The notes beneath the pieces are model-generated. The model was not told the origin of the DNA. It searched no databases and saw only the letters and a list, made by a program, of their open reading frames with translations. Of a stretch of DNA of 64,000 nucleotides, positions 25,072 through 33,012 are shown piece after piece. Both the position numbers and the translations under genes were made by a program. Origin of the DNA: Metabacillus schmidteae (GTDB taxonomy: Bacteria; Bacillota; Bacilli; Bacillales; Bacillaceae); NCBI RefSeq assembly GCF_903166545.1, contig NZ_CAESCH010000001.1, forward strand, positions 3,352,001 to 3,416,000, written 5' to 3'. The stretch's first letter is position 1; each line of letters opens with the position of its first letter.

Positions 25072-27132
25072 TTACTTTTGATCGTACAAAACAGTTAAAC
25101 TGATCAGTGTAACAAGAATAGTGGCTCCCATATCTGAAAGAATCGCAATCCATAGTGTTAATAGTCCCGGGATTGTGAGGAGAAGTGCGATGAGTTTTAA
25201 ACCCAATGCTAGTGCAATATTTAATTTAATGATTGAATTAACCTTTTTGGCTGATTTGATCGCATTTGGTAGTTTTCCAAGGTGATTTTGCATTAAGACG
25301 ATATCAGCGGTTTCAATTGCACTATCTGTTCCTTTTCCCATCGCAATACCTAAGTCAGCTGTTGCAAGTGCAGGTGCGTCGTTTATTCCATCACCTATCA
25401 TTGCGACTTTTTCACATTGAGATATCTCTTTTATTTTTTCTACTTTCTGATCAGGAAGCAAACCTGCAAAATAAGATTTTACGCCTACTTTACTTGCTAC
25501 TTTTTCCGCCGTTTTTTCGTGATCACCTGTTAGCATGACAGTATGTTGAATTCCAGCTGAATGAAGATTTTTGATCACATTGGCACTTTCTTCTCTAATT
25601 TCATCAGAAATTCCCATCATTCCGTAAACTTCTTCGTTTGTAGCTAAAATGACAATTGTCATTCCTCTTTCTTTAAGAAGGTTAATCTGATCTGTCACCT
25701 CTTGTTTGAAAGGGAAATCTTTCAAATGTTCTTCATTACCTAGAAAATAGGTTATACCATCTATTTTTGCAACCAATCCGCTACCAGTCACTGTTTGTAA
25801 TTCGTCTACGTGCAAGTATGATATCCCTTCTGCTTTTTTCAATATGGCTTTTGCAATTGGATGTGATGAGTTTTTCTCAATAGAAGCAGCTATTTGTAGA
25901 AAACTGTGGTGATACTCAATATAGTCCTCTACATACGGTTCTCCCTTTGTTAATGTTCCCGTCTTATCAAAAGCAATGGTTTTGACTTTTCCTAGTTGTT
26001 CTAGAAATACTCCACCTTTTATTAGTATTCCATTGCGGGCGTTTTTCGTAATTCCAGAAACAATCGCAATTGGTGAAGATAGGACCAATGCACAAGGACA
26101 ACCAACAATTAATACAGCTAAACCTTGATAAAACCAATCACCCCAACTGCCATCCATTAGTAATGGTGGAATTAGCATAACAATTGCTGCAATAATCATG
26201 ATCAGTGGTGTATAATACTTTGCAAATTTATTAATAAATAATTCTGTAGGAGTTTTTGTTTCCTGAGCCTCTTCAACAAGGTGAAGAATTTTCGCAAGTG
26301 ATGAGTTTTCATATGCTTTTGTTACTTTTATTTTTAATACACCTTCGTTATTAATGCTTCCGCCGAAGACTGGTTCATTTATTCCTTTTTCAACAGGCAT
26401 TGCTTCCCCTGTAATCGCCGCTTCGTTAACTGAACTTTTCCCTTCAATCACGATTCCGTCAGATGGTATTTTTTCCCCAGCTCGAACTAATACAATTTGA
26501 TCTACGTCCAATGATGCAATACTTACGATACGCTCCTCATTGTTCTCAATGACGGTCGCTTCTTTAGGTGCGATTTCAAGCAGCTTTTCCATCGATTTCC
26601 TTGCTTTTTGCATTCCCAGGCCTTCTAAATATTCATTTAGTCCAAACAATATGGCAACCAATGCGCCTTCTTTCCATTCACCAATCCCTAATGCTCCAAT
26701 TAAGGCAATTGTCATTAACGTTTCAATATTAAATTTTAATTTAATTAAGTTTTTAAGTCCCTTTAAAAAAGTTTGATAACCACTTAAAACCGTTGCCGCT
26801 AGGAACATACCAATTGCGACATACTCATTAAACATATTCTCTGTAACAAAACCAACAACATACAAAACAGCTGATATGCTTAAAAGAACAACCCAGTTAA
26901 TTCCTGTCTGATGGCTATGGTCATGATGGTCATGATTTTCGGCTTCAATATATGCACCGTCAGAAGATAAAATCTTTTTTACTTTATTTAAATCAACAGA
27001 ATGATCCACCTTAAGCTTTCCGGTATTATAACTTAATGATGCAGATTCACCTGATGGCAATTTATTAATTTCTTCTTGAAGTTCTCTTGTACAATTAGCA
27101 CAAGTTAATCCTTTGACTTTGTATTCATTCAT
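25072..27132 (-). CDS. cadA: Zn/Cd/Co-exporting P1B-type ATPase
   Basis: A 686-aa P1B-2 ATPase. One N-terminal heavy-metal domain (LTCANCT, C11/C14), a His-rich segment (HDHHDHSH, 68-74), TGEA at 241-244, the CPC membrane motif at 345-347, DKTGT phosphorylation site at 389-393, and GDGINDAPAL near the hinge. The last helix has SDMGAT, the Asp typical of Zn/Cd pumps. It exports divalent Zn, Cd or Co. It lies 23 bases behind a CzrA-like repressor and is cotranscribed with it. Confidence 0.94.
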   Translation of the reverse strand: MNEYKVKGLTCANCTRELQEEINKLPSGESASLSYNTGKLKVDHSVDLNKVKKILSSDGAYIEAENHDHHDHSHQTGINWVVLLSISAVLYVVGFVTENMFNEYVAIGMFLAATVLSGYQTFLKGLKNLIKLKFNIETLMTIALIGALGIGEWKEGALVAILFGLNEYLEGLGMQKARKSMEKLLEIAPKEATVIENNEERIVSIASLDVDQIVLVRAGEKIPSDGIVIEGKSSVNEAAITGEAMPVEKGINEPVFGGSINNEGVLKIKVTKAYENSSLAKILHLVEEAQETKTPTELFINKFAKYYTPLIMIIAAIVMLIPPLLMDGSWGDWFYQGLAVLIVGCPCALVLSSPIAIVSGITKNARNGILIKGGVFLEQLGKVKTIAFDKTGTLTKGEPYVEDYIEYHHSFLQIAASIEKNSSHPIAKAILKKAEGISYLHVDELQTVTGSGLVAKIDGITYFLGNEEHLKDFPFKQEVTDQINLLKERGMTIVILATNEEVYGMMGISDEIREESANVIKNLHSAGIQHTVMLTGDHEKTAEKVASKVGVKSYFAGLLPDQKVEKIKEISQCEKVAMIGDGINDAPALATADLGIAMGKGTDSAIETADIVLMQNHLGKLPNAIKSAKKVNSIIKLNIALALGLKLIALLLTIPGLLTLWIAILSDMGATILVTLISLTVLYDQK

Positions 27133-27155
27133 TTCCTCTCAACTCCAATGAGTGT

Positions 27156-27482
27156 TTAATGATGTTGCGCATGGTGAATGGTTTGCTGCAGGACATTCAT
27201 CACATGATTATCATCAGGAGAATAATATAGCGTTGTACCTTCTCGTCTATATTTAACCAATCTTAGGTTTTTTAAAAACCTTAGTTGATGTGAAACAGTT
27301 GATTGAAGAAGAGAAAGTTTTTCAGCAATATCATTAACCGAATGCTCTTTTTGGGACAATAAATGAAGAATTCGAATTCTTGTTGGATCTCCTAATGCCT
27401 TAAATGTCTGTGAAACGATAAATAGCGTTTCCTCATCTAACTGATCTGCATTCTTTTGTTCATGATTTTTAGATTCATCCAT
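27156..27482 (-). CDS. czrA: ArsR-family metal-responsive repressor, CzrA-like
   Basis: A 108-aa winged-helix repressor. [13 protein letters not shown] and [29 protein letters not shown] form the DNA-binding helices. The C-terminal alpha-5 metal site of CzrA is fully conserved: Asp91, His93, His104, His107 in [18 protein letters not shown], with the same spacing as S. aureus CzrA. The N-terminal Cys of CadC is absent, so it should sense Zn/Co through alpha-5. ATG at 27482 has GAGGTGA close upstream; an in-frame GTG at 27491 overlaps that site. It is first in the operon with cadA. Confidence 0.92.
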   Translation of the reverse strand: MDESKNHEQKNADQLDEETLFIVSQTFKALGDPTRIRILHLLSQKEHSVNDIAEKLSLLQSTVSHQLRFLKNLRLVKYRREGTTLYYSPDDNHVMNVLQQTIHHAQHH

Positions 27483-27501
27483 TCCAGTCACCTCTTACTT
27501 T

Positions 27502-27534
27502 ATTATATATTCAAATATGTATATATGTTCATAT
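27502..27534 (-). promoter_or_regulatory. CzrA/CadC-type operator and promoter
   Basis: Two 12-base arms, ATATTCAAATAT (27507-27518) and ATATGTTCATAT (27523-27534), form an imperfect inverted repeat like ArsR-family 12-2-12 operators. They overlap a likely promoter on the minus strand (TGAACA, 18 bp, TATAAT at 27502-27507). Confidence 0.7.
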
Positions 27535-27550
27535 TATATAACTAAATGAT

Positions 27551-27593
27551 AAAAAAAGAATTCGCAGCTGTCAAGCCTGCCAATTCTTTTTTA
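27551..27593 (-). terminator. Terminator of the helicase gene
   Basis: AAAAAAGAATT / AATTCTTTTTT arms around a GC-rich ~20-base loop with partial pairing; T-rich on both sides. Confidence 0.75.
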
Positions 27594-27605
27594 TAACAAA
27601 GCTGG

Positions 27606-29849
27606 TTATTCAACTATTTGTTCAAGAACGAATTCTACCAACTTTTCTGAGACTACACGAACAGCAACATAGGGAGGCTTTACATGTTCTGAAAGTTCAT
27701 ACGGCATTCCTAACCATAGATATTTTTTATCGATGATGATGAATGGAAACGGAACAGTTCTCTTTACTAATCTGTCACATCGAACTCCTGGTGCAGAGTC
27801 ATTAGTGACAATTGAGCAGGTAACAGTTGATTTTCTTTCATCACATATTGTTCTCCAATCTACCGGGAGCTCTTTCCCTGTTGGAATTCCAATGATAATT
27901 GATTTTTTTGCTTGAAGAATATCTTTTTTTGCTAAATCAATTTTCTTGGCATGTACCCATGTGACCCGTGGATGTTGATGTTTAATCCACGTACCAATCT
28001 GATGCGGGGAAATCTCTTGTTTCCTTGCACTTTGATGGTCTACAAGCTGCCGAATTATTTTGCCCCTATAGACCTTGGATTGAATAAAGTGCTTATCAGC
28101 AAGATGAATAAATTTCCCTCTTGTTCTGGTCATTGCAACATTAATTAACCTTTCGCTATCCTTTCCTATTAGAAGCATACCCGGACGTTCTTGTGGATAA
28201 CTATCGACCGTATCAAAAATCATCACATCACGTTCGCTTCCTTGAAATTTATGAACTGTTGCGGAAATAATATCGGCTTCTCCCAATTCAAGAGAATAGA
28301 TCTCACTCAATAATGTCTCCATCAAGATAGCTTGTGATCGGTAAGGTGTGACAAAACCAATTGATCTCGATCCAGAGATAAAAGATTCATGGATGACTTG
28401 AAAAGATAAAAGTAAATGCCATACATTATATCTTGAATTTGATGATTTCTCGCTTAAGCTATGCTCTCCTGTAAAACTACTGTCTAATAAAATGGATGCT
28501 GAGTTTGCAAATGGCTTACGTTCAACAATTTCATGTCTAGCCGTTTTCACACTCTCGTGGTCGCCAACGAGAGAATTGTACACATATTTATTTGTAAATG
28601 AAGAAATGTCAGGGTGCATTCGTCTCTGATCTTTTAAAAGAAATAGATGGGGATGCATAGATTGGTTTGTGTTTTTCTCTAACCAATCAACAACACCTGC
28701 TTTATGAAAGATATCATCTCTTAACCATTCATCTACAAGAGGATGTTTGGCAGATGCAATTGGAGGTAGTTGCTTAAAATCTCCACAGATAATGATTCGC
28801 TTTCCTAACGATGCTGCAAAAGCGATTTGTGGAACATACGCCATACTAGCTTCATCAATCATAACAATATCGAATTCTTTTTCATAGATGGTGGGATCGC
28901 TGGCTGCTTTAGCTAGAGTAGTTCCTATTATATTTGCATCACGTAAGAGTTCTATTTCTTTCTGGCGAATCTTTTCTGATACATTTGTTAATTTCCGCTC
29001 AATTTCCAGAAGCTGCTCAGAGTCTCTTCGACTGTATGAATCCGCCAGAATTAATTTCATTAATCTTCTTTCTTCATAAAGTTCAGTTCTTTGATTAGCT
29101 AAATCAGGATGTCTTTTTTGAATTAGTTCATTTGTTGTTAAATGGCTGTCTGTATGTAACATTGATTGTGACCCAAATCGTACAAGATCTCCCTCTCGGT
29201 ACAATCCCTTTTTATGGATAAACCGGGTGATTTCCATCATCAGAACATCAACAGCTTGGTTACTTTGTGATAAAACTAAGACAGAATCTCCTTTGTTATA
29301 TTTATTTGCTGCCGCTCTGCTTAATGTATACGTCTTTCCAGTTCCCGGGGGACCCCATACAAATGTTACAGGATTGTATTTACTCCGTAATACTAGCTCG
29401 TGAACAGGTGATTTTATCTTAGAAATAGGATGTTTGGCTTCGTTAGAAGGATCCATCAACCTTTTAACTCTTGTCCGCTTCCGCTTACTTTCCTTCATTT
29501 CATCAAGTCTTTCATGAAGCTGATCTAATAATTCCCAAGGATCATGAAGTAAATATACATCAGAAAGTTGAGAACCTAAAGATTTCTCCAAGGTAAGAAT
29601 GACACTTTTCCCTTCTGATGATAAAATTCTTCCATTAATATTCAATTTTCCAAATTCTATCTTTATTGTAGAACCAACCGGTATTTTAAGAGGAATTAGT
29701 GATTCAAAATAATACGTGAAGCCATCAGTAGTTGACATTAACTGCCCATTCTTCAAAGCGTATTTTGTACTTCCATATTTTTTGAGATGCATTATTTCTG
29801 CCCGTAATGCTTTCTGCCATAACTTTATGTAAACACTTGTAGATTTCAT
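27606..29849 (-). CDS. Superfamily 1 DNA/RNA helicase (Upf1-like AAA)
   Basis: A 747-aa SF1B helicase of the DNA2/NAM7/IGHMBP2 group. Walker A GPPGTGKT at 166-173, Walker B IDEASMAYVPQ around 333, GDFKQLPP (motif III), QRRMHPDIS (IV region), ATVHKFQGSERD (V) and INVAMTRTRGK (VI). An N-terminal beta-barrel-like region (1-110) precedes the motor, as in IGHMBP2-like proteins, and ~120 extra residues follow, possibly a PLD-like end (TGKELPVDWRTIC). The role in Bacillus is not known. AAGGAA lies nine bases upstream of ATG. Monocistronic. Confidence 0.88.
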   Translation of the reverse strand: MKSTSVYIKLWQKALRAEIMHLKKYGSTKYALKNGQLMSTTDGFTYYFESLIPLKIPVGSTIKIEFGKLNINGRILSSEGKSVILTLEKSLGSQLSDVYLLHDPWELLDQLHERLDEMKESKRKRTRVKRLMDPSNEAKHPISKIKSPVHELVLRSKYNPVTFVWGPPGTGKTYTLSRAAANKYNKGDSVLVLSQSNQAVDVLMMEITRFIHKKGLYREGDLVRFGSQSMLHTDSHLTTNELIQKRHPDLANQRTELYEERRLMKLILADSYSRRDSEQLLEIERKLTNVSEKIRQKEIELLRDANIIGTTLAKAASDPTIYEKEFDIVMIDEASMAYVPQIAFAASLGKRIIICGDFKQLPPIASAKHPLVDEWLRDDIFHKAGVVDWLEKNTNQSMHPHLFLLKDQRRMHPDISSFTNKYVYNSLVGDHESVKTARHEIVERKPFANSASILLDSSFTGEHSLSEKSSNSRYNVWHLLLSFQVIHESFISGSRSIGFVTPYRSQAILMETLLSEIYSLELGEADIISATVHKFQGSERDVMIFDTVDSYPQERPGMLLIGKDSERLINVAMTRTRGKFIHLADKHFIQSKVYRGKIIRQLVDHQSARKQEISPHQIGTWIKHQHPRVTWVHAKKIDLAKKDILQAKKSIIIGIPTGKELPVDWRTICDERKSTVTCSIVTNDSAPGVRCDRLVKRTVPFPFIIIDKKYLWLGMPYELSEHVKPPYVAVRVVSEKLVEFVLEQIVE

Positions 29850-29933
29850 TTGATCATTTCCTTACAAAAAAATTGCTTTTCAATAGCTTATTTATAACGA
29901 ACCATACTATATCATGTTACATAATAAAATGCC

Positions 29934-29980
29934 AAAAAAAGCGGAAACTAACTAGTTCCCACTTTCATAAAACGCTTTTT
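29934..29980 (-). terminator. Terminator after the rhodanese-like gene
   Basis: AAAAAAGCG / CGCTTTTT arms with an inner GGAAACTA/TAGTTCCC helix; it overlaps the end of the 29979 gene. Confidence 0.7.
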
Positions 29981-30347
29981 ATAAAGCTATGTTTTTGGAA
30001 TGACTTGAACAGGTGCATTCTGCAAGACTATATCCTGTTACATCAAAGCCGTTTTTTTGCAAAAACCTTACACCAATATTTTTTTCAAGCTGACTTCCTG
30101 CGATTAAATGAACCTTTTTTGTAGGAATCTCATGATAATAGCGTTTTAAATATGGTATTGGTATCACAATTGCATTTGATACAATCATTGTGGACAGATT
30201 ATTATAATCACGAACATCAACAATTTGACTTGACTGATCATGATTCTCGACTTCAACGCATGGGACGTTTTTGAGCCATCTAGTTCTTTGTACAAAAAGA
30301 AAACAAATCATGAAAATAAGTGCTAATCCCCCAATGAAAAATAACAT
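29979..30347 (-). CDS. Membrane-anchored rhodanese-like protein lacking the catalytic Cys
   Basis: A 122-aa protein: one N-terminal membrane helix (MLFFIGGLALIFMICFLFV) and a cytoplasmic rhodanese fold with IVDVRDYN (43-49) and IPIPYLKRYYHEIP. At the active-site loop (VHLIAGSQLEKN) the expected Cys is Ala83, so it should not transfer sulfur. A C-terminal CTC pair (C111, C113) could take another role. AAGGGGG precedes the ATG. It may bind ligand or regulate, which is inference. Confidence 0.78.
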   Translation of the reverse strand: MLFFIGGLALIFMICFLFVQRTRWLKNVPCVEVENHDQSSQIVDVRDYNNLSTMIVSNAIVIPIPYLKRYYHEIPTKKVHLIAGSQLEKNIGVRFLQKNGFDVTGYSLAECTCSSHSKNIAL

Positions 30348-30486
30348 TTACCTTCCCCCTCTTGCCAGCACAAGTTGTTACACATTTATACTATAGTTGG
30401 TATAGATTGTATTAATCAAGTAATTCGATTTGATGAATTCTTAATTACGGTAAAAACCTTCCCCAGACAGCTTTAGAAGTCAAATT

Positions 30487-31278
30487 TTAATTTTTGTTTA
30501 ATTGATTAAGTATTGGATAAAGTTCTTCCAGATGAGTGATTTCATAATCAGGTATTACTTCGTTTCTCTCTTTATTATGACGATTAATCCAAACTGATTT
30601 CATTCCGATTCTTGATGCTCCAAGGATATCTGTCATTAAATTATCTCCTACCATAATCGCTTCGTCTTTAGAAAGATTCATTCTTTCTAATGCATGTTCA
30701 AAAATCGTTGGGTCAGGTTTTCCTCTTCCAAATGCACCAGAAATAATGATTTGTTCAAAGTAAGGGACAAGTTCTGGAGTAATCTCTAATTTTGTATTCT
30801 GCAAATCAGGTGACCCATTTGTTAATAATAACAATCGGTAATCTTCCTTTAGTTTATCTAATACTAAGAACGATTCCTCATATACAAACGGTTTTTTTCG
30901 TCTTTGAGCCGGGAATTCTTCAGCTAATTTGTGACCAAATTCAGAATCATCAATTCCACATGCTTTTAACCCTCTTGTCCAAGCCTCTTTTCGATATGTT
31001 GGAACAATTTCTTTCATTTTTTTGAAATTTTCTTCATCATCAAGGAAATTTCCCCATAGTCCTTCAAACGGGTTAATTCCAATCATTTGTGTGAATGAAT
31101 AGGTTTCATAAGAAGAATAAAGCTCCCGAGCTTCTTTTCTAACAGCTTCCTCTAGTTCAACTGGATCAATTCCGTATTTCTGCTTTGCTACTTCACATGT
31201 AGCAACAAATGCTTCCTTTACGCTTTTTTGATCCCATAGTAACGTATCATCTAAATCAAAGAAAATTGCTTTAATCAC
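30487..31278 (-). CDS. ysaA: HAD-family phosphatase, YsaA-like
   Basis: A 263-aa HAD hydrolase strongly resembling B. subtilis YsaA. Motifs: [10 protein letters not shown] (nucleophile and acid Asp), [11 protein letters not shown] (II), GKPDPTIF with Lys (III), and [13 protein letters not shown] (IV). [13 protein letters not shown] marks the cap. The substrate is unknown; related enzymes act on nucleotides or phosphoserine. GTG at 31278 follows GGGGGAATAAAA, whereas the longer frame to 31386 runs into a repeat element. That repeat ends 36 bases before the start and could hold or disrupt its promoter. Confidence 0.88.
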   Translation of the reverse strand: MIKAIFFDLDDTLLWDQKSVKEAFVATCEVAKQKYGIDPVELEEAVRKEARELYSSYETYSFTQMIGINPFEGLWGNFLDDEENFKKMKEIVPTYRKEAWTRGLKACGIDDSEFGHKLAEEFPAQRRKKPFVYEESFLVLDKLKEDYRLLLLTNGSPDLQNTKLEITPELVPYFEQIIISGAFGRGKPDPTIFEHALERMNLSKDEAIMVGDNLMTDILGASRIGMKSVWINRHNKERNEVIPDYEITHLEELYPILNQLNKN

Positions 31279-31313
31279 TTTTATTCCCCCAATATTTACT
31301 TTACCTAATGAAC

Positions 31314-31445
31314 AAAAGCGCAAGCGCCTTGACCAGCCCCGACAAGCATAAGACAATTTAGAATAGAAGGCGTTCTTTGCCTTCAATTCTAAATTGGCTT
31401 ATGACCTCGAGGGGCTAGGCGCTAGAGCTGGATGTCGAAGCGCTT
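31314..31445. repeat. Bacillus-type palindromic repeat 1 (~132 bp)
   Basis: Starts AAAAGCGCAAGCGCC and ends near GATGTCGAAGCGCTT. The centre is a long hairpin (TAAGACAATTTAGAAT against ATTCTAAATTGGCTTA), flanked by GCCCC/GGGGC arms and a GGCGCTAGAGCTGGA tail. I recognise this as a family of non-coding repeats dispersed in many Bacillaceae genomes. It is much more GC-rich at the ends than the neighbouring DNA. Confidence 0.8.
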
Positions 31446-31566
31446 ATCCACAGTTCAAGTATTTTATAAATTCCTAAGCAGTAAAAAAACTCTTACTATT
31501 CAAACAATAGCTTACAGAGATTTAAACAAGATGTAAATAGATTAGAGAAAATCCTTGTTAAAAATT

Positions 31567-31597
31567 ACTGGCTTTGAACATTTAGCCAGTTTTTTTA
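31567..31597 (+). terminator. Orphan terminator-like hairpin
   Basis: ACTGGCT / AGCCAGT with a 10-base loop followed by T7 on the plus strand (a weaker T run on the minus). No plus-strand gene precedes it in the 300 bases before, so it may terminate a small RNA, the minus-strand puc operon read-through, or be a leftover. Confidence 0.55.
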
Positions 31598-31686
31598 AAA
31601 CAACTTTTCAGCATTTTCACCTGCAAATTTCCTATTATTAACTGTTGTTTTAGAAAACTTTGACACTTTATAAAAAGTGTAGGTGT

Positions 31687-31814
31687 GGTTGATTTCCTCT
31701 ACAGGATGCTCGCTTTCCGTGGGGCGGGCGGTGAGCTTCCTCGGCGCAGGCGCCTGTGGGATCTCACCTGTCCCGCTACTCCCACAGGAGTCTCGCACCT
31801 TCCGCTCCAATCAC
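31687..31814. repeat. Bacillus-type palindromic repeat 2 (~128 bp)
   Basis: Runs from GGTTGATTTCC to CGCTCCAATCAC, with GC-rich internal blocks (GGGGCGGGCGGTGAGC, CTCACCTGTCCCGC, CTCCCACAGGAGTCTCGC). This is the widespread Bacillaceae repeat whose reverse frame gives the spurious peptide MERKVRDSCGSSG. Composition differs sharply from flanking AT-rich DNA. The remaining bases 31446-31933 hold no gene that I can support. Confidence 0.8.
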
Positions 31815-31933
31815 CCTAAATAGTTTTGTTAAAATACCCTAAATAAAGAAAAGAGTTTAATTGATAAATTTTCATAAAGAAAAATACCGTCCAATAGATG
31901 AACGGCATTAAAATGTTCTATATTACATTGTAT

Positions 31934-32458
31934 TTACATTGGTTTTCTTTCTAATTGAAGACTCTCTTCATTTTGAATGGTTTCTCTTAGTTGGTAAAAA
32001 TAAATCCGCAATAGTTCGTCAAGTGAGGTTAAAATTTCCTCAGATTCTGTTTGCTTTACCCTTTTTTTCATTGAATCATATACCGATTCTTTATTATGGC
32101 CTCTGATGGAGATAACGAAAGGAAAGCCAAATTTCTTTTCATATTTATTGTTTAACGAAACAAATTTTTTATATTCACGTGAAGAAAGAGAGTAAAGTCC
32201 TGCTTGCTTAATGACTGTTTTTTGTGAGCTGCCATTGGTAATCATGTCAACAAAATCAGGAAAAGCTTGTAATAACAATAATTTCTGTTCTATTGACTTT
32301 TTTTTCACAAGCTTTTTCATAGCAAGATGAAGAAATTGATAGGAAGGAAATGGGCGTAATTCTGATACTTTCTCAACCATCTTTTGATCAAATATCCAGC
32401 TAAACTTTAAAGCAAAGTCCTTTTTAGAAAGCTCATTTACTTCATGTATAGTTATCAC
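31934..32458 (-). CDS. OHCU decarboxylase homologue with altered active site
   Basis: A 174-aa protein of the 2-oxo-4-hydroxy-4-carboxy-5-ureidoimidazoline decarboxylase fold (the N-terminal half of B. subtilis PucL). LSSREYKKFVSLNNKYEKKFGFPFVISIRGH is the clear family block. However, the usual HPDLA is FPDFV (Phe66 where the catalytic His belongs), and the S..EQ..AGL motif reads TVIKQAGL, losing the Glu-Gln. GTG start with GGGGAGAG nine bases upstream. It follows pucE by 26 bases as the last gene of the operon. It may be inactive, structural, or a diverged enzyme. Confidence 0.8.
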   Translation of the reverse strand: MITIHEVNELSKKDFALKFSWIFDQKMVEKVSELRPFPSYQFLHLAMKKLVKKKSIEQKLLLLQAFPDFVDMITNGSSQKTVIKQAGLYSLSSREYKKFVSLNNKYEKKFGFPFVISIRGHNKESVYDSMKKRVKQTESEEILTSLDELLRIYFYQLRETIQNEESLQLERKPM

Positions 32459-32484
32459 AAGCCATCACTCTCCCCTTGTATTTT

Positions 32485-33012
32485 TCAGATAGAGTTATCA
32501 TTCTCTTTTTTTACAATTATCGTTTTATAGTGTTTAACTGCACGAAGTATGCCTGTATATCCCGTGCATCGACAAAGATTACCTGATAAATGCTCTAATA
32601 CCTCTTCCTCAGTTGGATCAGGATTCTTTTCCAGTAAATCTGAAAGTGCTACAATCATCCCTGGTGTACAATAACCACATTGCAGCCCTCCTTCTATTAA
32701 GAATGCCTGCTGAATGGGGTGTAAATCATTTTTTGAAATGTATTCGATCGTCTCCACTTTTGCATTTTGCAGCTGATACGCCATAATTAAGCAAGAATTT
32801 ACAACTTGATCATTTAACAATACAGAACAAGCACCACATCTCCCTATTTCACAAGAAATTTTGGTTCCGGTTAATTGTAAATCTTTTCTGAGAATATCAA
32901 CTAATCGATAAGCAGCAGGTATGATTACTTCGGTTTTTTCTCCATTTAAATTGAATGTTACTTCAATTTTATTCCCATCCATTCTTTTTCTATATTCAAC
33001 ACTTTCAGCCAC
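32485..33012 (-). CDS. pucE: Xanthine dehydrogenase, 2Fe-2S subunit
   Basis: A 175-aa iron-sulfur subunit. The plant-type cluster ligands are in CEIGRCGACSVLLND...SC, and the second cluster in QCGYCTPGM...CRCTGYTG. It carries electrons from the molybdenum centre of PucD to FAD on PucC. GTG start at 33012 directly abuts the pucD stop, with GGAGGTGC lying inside the end of pucD, so translation is coupled. Confidence 0.94.
   Translation of the reverse strand: MAESVEYRKRMDGNKIEVTFNLNGEKTEVIIPAAYRLVDILRKDLQLTGTKISCEIGRCGACSVLLNDQVVNSCLIMAYQLQNAKVETIEYISKNDLHPIQQAFLIEGGLQCGYCTPGMIVALSDLLEKNPDPTEEEVLEHLSGNLCRCTGYTGILRAVKHYKTIIVKKENDNSI

Noticed and set aside
31595..31810. 71-aa ORF on the minus strand (MERKVRDSCGSSG...)
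   Set aside because: It lies inside a non-coding Bacillaceae repeat; the peptide is a known by-product of that repeat and has no ribosome site.
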